Source of the DNA: Clostridium sp. AF15-31
GTDB lineage: Bacteria; Bacillota; Clostridia; Lachnospirales; Lachnospiraceae
Direction: 5' to 3'
Assembly (NCBI RefSeq): GCF_003461625.1
Contig: NZ_QTXL01000001.1
Location: forward strand, 520,612 to 584,611
Length of the DNA stretch: 64,000 bases
How positions within the stretch are numbered: the stretch's first letter is position 1; each line of letters opens with the position of its first letter. The notes beneath the pieces are model-generated. The model saw only the letters and a program-made list of their open reading frames with translations. It was not told the DNA's origin and did no database searches. This document shows positions 18,101-24,447 of this stretch, in pieces. Position numbers and translations under genes: made by a program.

Positions 18101-19762
18101 AGTAAGCATTGTTTTACCGGATTGCCATTTGGCTGGTATGCAGTAAAGGAAAAGCGTGCTCCAAAAAATTACAAACTGGATGCGGATGTACATTATATTT
18201 GTATATCCCCGGATACGGTGGGAAACAAGATTAATGCAACCATGCAGCTTGCAGAGAAAGAAATGGTATATCAGGGAAAACTGTCACTGACAAAATATGA
18301 CAGAGAGAATGGAACCGGAACTGCAAAATATGGAGCATCTCTTGCGGATGCAGTCTTTCAGGTGCGGTATTATAAGGGACTCCTGCAAAAAACAGAATTG
18401 GCAGCATCTGCTGCATACCGAACCTGGTATATTAAGACAGTATATAACGAGCAGACCGGAAGTTATGAGGCAAAGCTGGATGCAGCTTATCTTACCGGAC
18501 AGAGTGATCCTCTATTTACGGATAAAAAGACAGGTGCAGTAATTCTTCCGGCTGGAACCGTGGTCATAACAGAATACCAGCCACCAAAGGGGTATATCCT
18601 GCCGGGACATGGACAGGGTTATATCGAAGTAACCGGACTGACAGGAGAGAAACAGCAAATTACCGGAAATGAAATTGTACTCCATCTGGATGCAGGAAAT
18701 CCGAATAAAGAGCTGCAGACTTTTTCTGTGGAGAGTGGGAATGTCATAGAACCGGAATTGATAAAGGTGTACGAGCAGGCAGAACGGGTGGATATTGCAT
18801 TTGACAAGATCAATGCAGGAACCAGAGAATCAATGCAGGGAATTGTATTTCGAATTTCGTTGCTGGATGAAGCAGGAAATCCTGTTGAGAGCCATATTGC
18901 GGTAACTGGAGTAAATGGACGTTTTGATTCGGCCGGACGTAAGGAAAGTGGTAAATTCAATATCAATGATGATATCTATGAATACAACCAGATGCAGGAA
19001 GAAAGTGTATGGAAGGAATATGATATGACAGCCGGGATCTGGTTTTGTGGAGATGAGAGCACACAGCGGGAAGTTTTCGATGAAGATATTATGGCAGATG
19101 GAGCTACAAAAAGCGAAGAAAACACATCCATAAGAGAAGCTTCAGAAACAGAAAAAGCGGATCTGGGAGCGTTGCTGCCGGGAACTTACATGATCGAGGA
19201 GCTGCCTTGTAAAGGTAACCGGGGATTTGTAATAATGCAGCGTCAGATCGTGGACATTGATAGTGCAGAGACAATCCGGGAGCTTGGTACATATGAGAAT
19301 CAGTCTTCGGAAGATACAACAGAACAGACGACAACCGAAACCACGACTGGTGACACAACGGAGACAACAACCGAAGCTACGACCGGGGACACAACGGAAA
19401 CCACAACCGAGTCTACAACCGAACTGACGACTGAGATCACGACCGAATTGACAACAGAAACCACAACTGAGGCGACAACCGAGATTACGACCGAGGACAC
19501 AACGGAAACTACAACCGAGTCTACAACCGAACTGACGACTGAACAGACGACGGAGATCACAACAGAAACTACAACAGAGCTGACGACCGAACCGGACACC
19601 GGAGACAGGAAGACTCCCCCGGTCAGAACCGGTGACTCGTCAGGAGTGATCCTGTTTTCTTATATCGGGCTTGGAGCAATGTTTGGCGCAGCAATTCTTG
19701 TGATCGTAAAAAGACGGCAGGGAAAACATGGAAAAGATAGACCGGGCAACAGGAAACATTGA
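15164..19762 (+). CDS. large Cna-B/SpaA-type surface adhesin, probably sortase-anchored
   Basis: A 1532-residue protein. An N-terminal signal segment (residues 7-30) is followed by a degenerate Asp/Ala-rich repeat (50-100), an N-terminal domain (about 105-310) and a series of prealbumin-like Cna-B/SpaA domains (about 450-1370). A Thr/Glu stalk, the motif PPVRTGD in place of LPXTG, a membrane helix and a basic tail end it. Cys199 (VYCGD) and Gln288 (RAQAEI) could form an internal thioester, as in Gram-positive thioester adhesins; this is a guess from spacing. It lies 41 bases after the FHA gene at the end of the Tad locus, before a strong terminator, so it probably belongs to the same regulon. 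It should bind host or mucus ligands. Confidence 0.8.
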   Translation: MKQYRNKILLIVLVGILLLINLPFHAILQTASMGGDAEQAVTQLFEKNATATDTDADRATPEDADRATVEDADGVAAKAVDGEAAEDTDRATLEDADAMTTQDIALSYEDQAKQIATISDAISRDVYTPDMKVEIKKEKKSYIFNIDALATVMSFPMLHSEFVVGYRLGRTEAGDTCRDFRIFQYHGITDYEKLFSVYCGDKDLDVPWYGEYVSDGKHLQGTAATVYSDDTTDGYIHAGSGLLTADIRKALYQGYKNRQSQSALQDNLNAIRHHGKSMSGEVPYTRAQAEIRIGTETPKTEQIDISPGQPETRWKYRYTIHMEEESLLSTVSPDGVYAKRTKMRTVTGGQNTFHIIVPDTDIKLWVCTDWKGSIADTDWKAYRSGEEAVLKTGSRYFFTAGTDKKGVSRLSKTFAERDGFTAYAVCPDNKEIQTCFAGVLYEYAIEMVINWGSELKTGKLHLTKLGDGSLSNLKGIKFYLYKLDEPFADLSEGKAVKIGTYTVNSKGKGVPTYITEKGRFYGAKSNYAGEDIDGSTCRNIYNLPPGYYMLHEDAELALARGYLPAIDHYYEITDNQLEYEFVIQNVRGGLSLQKTSDSPELTGADGKTDAYSLQGARYNVYKVGKKNDTSTDAYVCTFTTDASGKGIVTKYNSDAGYYPVYGSDNRIYEVRGVPVGCWYYIAEIGKKKGWNGNEYSYARGYIVNKEDKKAASYYQKWIYLDKEDGGIGVSENLEKYPKQQIDVLESPITIGIQLHKSSAMKEISDMGGYTFADIQYQVYMADKNGRQGTGNLYVGTFTVQKDGTGIVTDINTKFIPTGGNKTIVSLKKKGTDTISGLPCGSYYAKETKTNRYYRLNTDPVKKECLSSGGRETGKKEIEHVIEVTDQPNTGELYLEKKSAGEEWTDENTAYSLLHAEYSVYMVSGKNAPYKEENQVGIFTTEKMNAANTVIGIPEIRNSCGTGNAFRMISGEVVSIQADKSKHCFTGLPFGWYAVKEKRAPKNYKLDADVHYICISPDTVGNKINATMQLAEKEMVYQGKLSLTKYDRENGTGTAKYGASLADAVFQVRYYKGLLQKTELAASAAYRTWYIKTVYNEQTGSYEAKLDAAYLTGQSDPLFTDKKTGAVILPAGTVVITEYQPPKGYILPGHGQGYIEVTGLTGEKQQITGNEIVLHLDAGNPNKELQTFSVESGNVIEPELIKVYEQAERVDIAFDKINAGTRESMQGIVFRISLLDEAGNPVESHIAVTGVNGRFDSAGRKESGKFNINDDIYEYNQMQEESVWKEYDMTAGIWFCGDESTQREVFDEDIMADGATKSEENTSIREASETEKADLGALLPGTYMIEELPCKGNRGFVIMQRQIVDIDSAETIRELGTYENQSSEDTTEQTTTETTTGDTTETTTEATTGDTTETTTESTTELTTEITTELTTETTTEATTEITTEDTTETTTESTTELTTEQTTEITTETTTELTTEPDTGDRKTPPVRTGDSSGVILFSYIGLGAMFGAAILVIVKRRQGKHGKDRPGNRKH
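19315..19600 (+). repeat. low-complexity Thr/Glu codon repeat (wall-spanning stalk)
   Basis: ACA/ACG/ACC and GAA/GAG codons alternate over about 285 bases in the adhesin gene and encode TTE, TTET and TTEL units. Such stalks span the peptidoglycan. Similar Thr/Glu/Pro linkers occur in the surface proteins at 30566 and 50653. Confidence 0.9.
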
Positions 19763-19829
19763 CAGAATGAAAACGGTACTTTTAAAATTATATAATATGG
19801 TTCGTTCATGAACTTCATGTTCATCTCCA

Positions 19830-19866
19830 ATGCCGGGTGCCTGAAACAGAGGCGCCCGGCATTTTT
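19830..19866 (+). terminator. strong Rho-independent terminator of the Tad locus
   Basis: A 12-bp GC-rich stem (ATGCCGGGTGCC with GGCGCCCGGCAT, one G-U pair) with a nine-base loop runs directly into five T residues. It closes the locus behind the adhesin. Confidence 0.88.
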
Positions 19867-19947
19867 ACTATATAGAAAAGGCTGTCCTGTAAAGTAAATA
19901 AGTGCGCTATTATGGATATATTATTAAAAGGGGACAAAAACTAATAA

Positions 19948-19976
19948 TTGCTATCAATCACCATTTCGGATATAAT
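19948..19976 (+). promoter_or_regulatory. sigma-A type promoter of dnaX
   Basis: TTGCTA (19948-19953), 17 bases and TATAAT (19971-19976) lie 30 bases before the dnaX start codon. Confidence 0.6.
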
Positions 19977-20006
19977 ATCTTTAGTTGTATTTTGGAGGAA
20001 ACCGTC

Positions 20007-21746
20007 ATGTCTTATATGGCATTATATCGTAAATGGAGACCGGATACTTTTGAAGAAGTAAAAGGCCAGGATCATGTTGTAACAACACTAAAGAATCAGA
20101 TTATAAATAACAGGATCGGACATGCATTTCTCTTCTGCGGAACAAGAGGAACCGGAAAGACATCGATAGCAAAGTTGTTTGCAAAAGCAGTAAACTGTGA
20201 GCATCCGGTAAACGGAAGCCCATGCAATGAATGTGCGGCATGTCGTGCGATCGCAGATGGATCATCTATGAATGTGATCGAGATCGATGCAGCATCAAAC
20301 AATGGTGTGGATAATATCCGTCAGATCCGGGAGGAAGTACAGTATTCACCATCAGAAGGAAAATATAAGGTATACATTATAGATGAGGTTCATATGCTGA
20401 CACAGGGAGCGTTTAATGCTCTGTTAAAGACATTGGAGGAACCACCGTCTTATGTCATTTTTATACTTGCAACAACAGAATCCCATAAGATTCCGATCAC
20501 AATATCTTCCAGGTGTCAGAAATACGAGTTCCGGCGGATCTCGGTGGAAACAATCAGTGACCGTCTGATGGAGCTGCTTGGAAGAGAACAGATTGCGGCA
20601 GAGAAAAAAGCAATTGATTACGTTGCCAAGGCTGCAGATGGATCAATGCGTGATGCACTCAGTATTCTGGATCAGTGTATCGCATTCAACATTGGCAAGG
20701 AGCTTACTTACGAAAATGTACTGGATACGATCGGAGCAGTTGATATCGATGTATTTGCCAGATTGTTAGATTGTGTGATTCGGCTGGATGTTGTCGGTGC
20801 GATCGATCTGGTGGATGAGGTAGTATGGCAGGGACGGGAATTGTCCAGATTTGTATCAGAATTTACATGGTTCCTTCGAAATGTATTGTTGGTGAAGGTT
20901 TCACCGGAGGCAGATCAGAAGCTTGATATGTCGGCGGAGAATCTGGAACGGTTAAGACAGCTTGCTGCACAGCTCGAAACAGATGCACTTATCCGGTATA
21001 TCAATATATTTTCGGACACCTCTGCAAATATCAAATATGCAGTACAGAAGCGTATTGTTTTAGAACTTGCAGTGATCAAATTATGCAAGCCTGAGATGGA
21101 AAACGATTACAGCGCGCTTCTTGACCGGGTCAGAGTTCTGGAACAGAAGTTAGAGAATGGAGCCGCCGGATCGGTGGTTAGCGGGAATAATAACGGTGAA
21201 GGAAGCTCAGCATCGGCAGGCGTTACAGCATTGGCTGGCGAGGCAGTGCAGGGAGCCGGAGCAGTATCACAGGAACTGCTGGATCAGATCTGTGCAAGAC
21301 TGAAGCAGGAAGGAATGCAGATAGGAAATGCACCTGCGATGGGAGATGCAGAGATAGAAGCGGCATCGAAGAAGCTGTCCGAGCAACTGAAAAAAGAACT
21401 TCCGGAAGCAAATTACAATGAATTAAAAGAATTCGTAGAACAATGGGATATCATTATGGAAGGATATCAGAATATTACGAAGAAGTTTCTGGAAAAAGCA
21501 AGGATCAATATGAACGAAGCCAGAGATGGTCTGTATCTGGCATATGTCCAGAATGAAGAGAACAAGCAGGCAATCGCTTATTTTGAAGGGAAAGAGCGGA
21601 TGGCGGCATTGCGAGAGCACATCGAACAGGTGACCGGCAGACAGGTGAAGATCGAACTGAAGGTCGTGTCGAAGAACAGTGAAGCGGCACAGGAGATCGA
21701 GGCGAATGACCTGTCGAAGATTAATTTTGCTATTCAGTATGAATAA
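20007..21746 (+). CDS. dnaX: DNA polymerase III subunit gamma/tau
   Basis: A 579-residue clamp-loader subunit. MSYMALYRKWRP is the usual N-terminus and has TTGGAGG ten bases upstream, so the 35 residues of open frame before it are not part of the protein. Walker A is GTRGTGKTSIAK, the four zinc Cys lie in a CEHPVNGSPCNECAAC stretch, and Walker B with DEVHM follows. The C-terminal region (from about 395) is the tau-like part, with a variable Gly/Ala linker. No frameshift A run for making gamma is obvious. It heads the dnaX-ybaB-recR unit conserved in bacteria. Confidence 0.97.
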   Translation: MSYMALYRKWRPDTFEEVKGQDHVVTTLKNQIINNRIGHAFLFCGTRGTGKTSIAKLFAKAVNCEHPVNGSPCNECAACRAIADGSSMNVIEIDAASNNGVDNIRQIREEVQYSPSEGKYKVYIIDEVHMLTQGAFNALLKTLEEPPSYVIFILATTESHKIPITISSRCQKYEFRRISVETISDRLMELLGREQIAAEKKAIDYVAKAADGSMRDALSILDQCIAFNIGKELTYENVLDTIGAVDIDVFARLLDCVIRLDVVGAIDLVDEVVWQGRELSRFVSEFTWFLRNVLLVKVSPEADQKLDMSAENLERLRQLAAQLETDALIRYINIFSDTSANIKYAVQKRIVLELAVIKLCKPEMENDYSALLDRVRVLEQKLENGAAGSVVSGNNNGEGSSASAGVTALAGEAVQGAGAVSQELLDQICARLKQEGMQIGNAPAMGDAEIEAASKKLSEQLKKELPEANYNELKEFVEQWDIIMEGYQNITKKFLEKARINMNEARDGLYLAYVQNEENKQAIAYFEGKERMAALREHIEQVTGRQVKIELKVVSKNSEAAQEIEANDLSKINFAIQYE

Positions 21747-21786
21747 AAATATAAAAAAGAGCTAAGAATCAAGGAGGATATATAAG

Positions 21787-22137
21787 ATGGCTAAAAGAGG
21801 CGGCTATAACATGGGTATGATGCCTGGCAATATGAACAACTTAATGAAGCAGGCACAGAGAATGCAGAAGCAGATGGAGACAACAACCAAGGAGCTGGAG
21901 GATAAGATCTATGAATCTTCCGTTGGTGGCGGCGTTGTAACAGCAAAGGTTTCCGGTAAGAAAGAACTGATGGAGATCAAGCTGGATCCGGAGGTTGTTG
22001 ATCCGGATGATATCGAGACATTAGAGGATCTGATCATTTCTGCAGTAAATGAAGCATTCCGTATGCAGGATGAAGATTATCAGGAGAATATGAATAAGAT
22101 TTCCGGCGGTATGGGTCTTGGAGGCTTACCGTTCTAA
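21787..22137 (+). CDS. YbaB/EbfC-family nucleoid-associated protein
   Basis: A 116-residue DNA-binding protein. The Met/Gln-rich helical N-terminus (NMNNLMKQAQRMQKQM), the central VGGGVVTAKVSG and the LDPEVVDPDDIETLEDL stretch are the family signature. It has AAGGAGG nine bases before the ATG, lies between dnaX and recR as in most bacteria, and its stop codon overlaps the recR start (TAATG). Confidence 0.95.
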   Translation: MAKRGGYNMGMMPGNMNNLMKQAQRMQKQMETTTKELEDKIYESSVGGGVVTAKVSGKKELMEIKLDPEVVDPDDIETLEDLIISAVNEAFRMQDEDYQENMNKISGGMGLGGLPF

Positions 22138-22733
22138 TGGATATATATGGTGGAGAAGTAAACCGTCTGATCGAAGAGCTTGGCAGACTTCCCGGTATCG
22201 GAGCAAAGACAGCACAAAGGCTGGCATTTTATATCATCAGTATGCCGGAAGAACGAGCACAGGCACTTGCCGATTCAATCGTAAATGCAAAGAAGAAGAT
22301 TCGATACTGCAATAACTGTTATACGATTACAGACAGTGATCTTTGTCCGATCTGCAGATCGGCAAATCGGAATCATAAGGTGATCATGGTGGTAGAAACA
22401 CCGAGAGATCTTGCAGCATATGAGCGGACGAATCAGTACGATGGTGTATATCATGTTCTTCATGGAGTGATCAATCCGGCGCTCGGAATTGGACCTGCGG
22501 ATATCAAGATCGCAGAACTGATGAAGCGGTTGCAGGGGGATGTGGATGAGCTGATCATTGCAACAGGCTCCGGTCCGGAGGGAGAAGCAACGGCGATGTA
22601 TATATCAAAGCTGGTCAAACCGGCAGGGATCAAGGTCAGTAGGATCGCAAGCGGTGTACCGGTTGGCGGAGATCTGGAATGTATTGATGAAGTGACACTG
22701 CTCCGGGCATTGGAAGGACGCGTATATTTATAG
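22137..22733 (+). CDS. recR: recombination mediator RecR
   Basis: A 198-residue protein of RecFOR repair. It has the helix-hairpin-helix (LPGIGAKTAQRLAF), a four-Cys zinc finger (CNNCYTITDSDLCPIC) and a Toprim domain ending in a Walker-like GSGPEGEATAMYI. The start overlaps the ybaB stop by one base and so depends on translational coupling. Confidence 0.97.
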   Translation: MDIYGGEVNRLIEELGRLPGIGAKTAQRLAFYIISMPEERAQALADSIVNAKKKIRYCNNCYTITDSDLCPICRSANRNHKVIMVVETPRDLAAYERTNQYDGVYHVLHGVINPALGIGPADIKIAELMKRLQGDVDELIIATGSGPEGEATAMYISKLVKPAGIKVSRIASGVPVGGDLECIDEVTLLRALEGRVYL

Positions 22734-22783
22734 GGACAATTAAATAGTATTTTACATAAAAAAGAAGAAAGAGGTGTTTAGGG

Positions 22784-23857
22784 ATGTTGCGAGTTGGATT
22801 ACTTACCAGTGGTGGCGATTGTCAGGCACTGAATGCAACCATGCGTGGTGTAGCAAAAGGATTGTACGAGTTATTTGATGAAGTAGAGATCTATGGTTTC
22901 CTGAATGGATATAAGGGCTTGATGAGAGCACAGTATATCAAGATGATGCCGGATGACTTCTCAGGCATTATGACAAAGGGTGGAACGATTCTTGGAAGTT
23001 CCAGACAGCCATTTAAGCTTATGGGTGAGCCTACAGAGGATGGTCTTGATAAGGTGAAATCCATGAAGGACACATATAAGAAGCTCAAACTGGACTGTTT
23101 ATGTGTATTAGGAGGAAATGGTTCCCAGAAGACAGCAAATCTGTTAAGTGAAGAGGGCTTAAATGTAATTGGTCTTCCAAAGACGATCGATAATGACCTT
23201 TGGGGAACCGATATGACATTTGGTTTCCAGAGTGCGGTAGATGTGGCAACACAGACGATTGACTGTATCCATACAACAGCAGCATCCCATAACCGTATCT
23301 TTATCGTAGAGATTATGGGTCATAAGGTTGGCTGGATCACATTACATGCCGGTATTGCAGGTGGAGCAGATGTTATCCTGATCCCTGAGATTCCGTATGA
23401 TATCAAGAAGGTATACGAGGCGATCGACAAGAGAACAAAGAATAATAAAGGATTTACGATTGTTGCAGTAGCAGAAGGAGCAATCTCCAAAGAGGTTGCA
23501 GAGCTTCCAAAGAAGAAGAGAAAAGAAGCAATCGCTAATTCTCCGTATCCATCTGTTGCATATGAGATGGCAGACAAGCTCAAGGAGTTCACAACACAGG
23601 ACATCCGCATTGCGATTCCTGGTCATACACAGCGAGGCGGAAGCCCATGTCCATATGACAGAGTGATCTCATCCAGATTCGGGGCAAAGGCAGCCGAGCT
23701 GATCAAAGCAAAGGATTTTGGAAAACTCGTTGTATTTAAGGATAATAAAGTAACTGCGATTCCGTTATCAGAGTCAGCAGGAAAACTCAAATATGTATCT
23801 CCGGACGATGATACCGTTCTTGCAGCAAAGACATTAGGTATTTCATTTGGTGATTAA
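22784..23857 (+). CDS. 6-phosphofructokinase, group III-like
   Basis: A 357-residue glycolytic kinase that phosphorylates fructose 6-phosphate. N-terminal LTSGGDCQALNA and the active-site PKTIDNDLWGTD are present, with catalytic Asp in TIDND. The nucleotide loop reads GGNGS: the Gly that allows ATP is kept, but the preceding Asp of GGDGS is Asn. The Lys of PKTIDND is the form seen in PPi-dependent and group III enzymes, where ATP enzymes of the E. coli type have Gly. The phosphoryl donor is thus probably ATP but is not certain. It starts 50 bases after recR with AGAGGTG before the ATG. Confidence 0.92.
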   Translation: MLRVGLLTSGGDCQALNATMRGVAKGLYELFDEVEIYGFLNGYKGLMRAQYIKMMPDDFSGIMTKGGTILGSSRQPFKLMGEPTEDGLDKVKSMKDTYKKLKLDCLCVLGGNGSQKTANLLSEEGLNVIGLPKTIDNDLWGTDMTFGFQSAVDVATQTIDCIHTTAASHNRIFIVEIMGHKVGWITLHAGIAGGADVILIPEIPYDIKKVYEAIDKRTKNNKGFTIVAVAEGAISKEVAELPKKKRKEAIANSPYPSVAYEMADKLKEFTTQDIRIAIPGHTQRGGSPCPYDRVISSRFGAKAAELIKAKDFGKLVVFKDNKVTAIPLSESAGKLKYVSPDDDTVLAAKTLGISFGD

Positions 23858-23891
23858 TTTCAGTTTGAATAAGAAATGGCAGTAACATAAT

Positions 23892-23940
23892 CTCTCTGTC
23901 TGCATATATACTATATAGGAATAAGAATGCAGGCAGGGAG
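23892..23940 (+). promoter_or_regulatory. 14-bp hairpin covering the ribosome binding site of the next gene
   Basis: CTCTCTGTCTGCAT (23892-23905) pairs with ATGCAGGCAGGGAG (23927-23940), with G-U pairs at two places and a 21-base AT-rich loop. The right arm ends in GGGAG, which is the only Shine-Dalgarno-like sequence before ATG 23947. No T run follows, which argues against a plain terminator. Confidence 0.6.
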
Positions 23941-23946
23941 ATTTAT

Positions 23947-24447
23947 ATGCAGAACGAATTTAAATACATTCCATATGACAGAAAGGATACGAATATCCGT
24001 GGATTGATAAAAAATGGAAATGTGTATAATCTGACACGGAGCATGTCGGGGCTTTTGCTACCGGATGATCCAAATGAGGAACAGTCAAGAGCAGAAAAGG
24101 ACTGGGCCTATCTGAAGGAAATGTATCCGGAACGGGTACGGCGTATCAGTGCAATGGTGGAAGAAGAATGTGATAAATTAGAATATGCAGGAAGCCCGAT
24201 GTTTGCGGAATATCCGGATCCGGAGGTAATCCGTAAGATCGCACGGGATGTCTATGCAGAGCTTCCGGATCCATATGTAGATATTCATCTGGATATGGAG
24301 GCTGCGCCATCTGAACCACCGTATGTTCCAAAAGGAAAAGGCTGTGGTAACTGTATGATGCGGAATCTGATAGAAACATTGATCTGTAATGAATTTTACT
24401 GTAGACGGGAACGCTACAGAAGATGTAGGAGACGATTTTACCTGTGA
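23947..24447 (+). CDS. hypothetical protein with Cys/Arg-rich C-terminus
   Basis: A 166-residue protein I cannot name. It is acidic and Tyr/Pro-rich in the middle (ending near DEVYAELPDPYVD-type text) and has no signal peptide. The C-terminal 40 residues are Cys/Arg-rich, with CGNCMMRNLIETLIC, then RRERYRRCRRRF; the four Cys could bind metal or cross-link. The repeated EYAGSPMFAEYPD-like stretch recalls short proteins seen in sporulating clostridia, but I cannot support a spore role. Its stop overlaps the GTG start of the next gene (GTGA). Confidence 0.7.
   Translation: MQNEFKYIPYDRKDTNIRGLIKNGNVYNLTRSMSGLLLPDDPNEEQSRAEKDWAYLKEMYPERVRRISAMVEEECDKLEYAGSPMFAEYPDPEVIRKIARDVYAELPDPYVDIHLDMEAAPSEPPYVPKGKGCGNCMMRNLIETLICNEFYCRRERYRRCRRRFYL

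Noticed and set aside
19300..19599. Minus-strand frame made of Val/Ser units
   Set aside because: It is the antisense of the Thr/Glu stalk codons of the adhesin gene.
19763..20006. Signal recognition particle RNA often found before dnaX
   Set aside because: The conserved GNAR/GGAA apical loop and the stem are absent; only a terminator and the dnaX promoter are seen.
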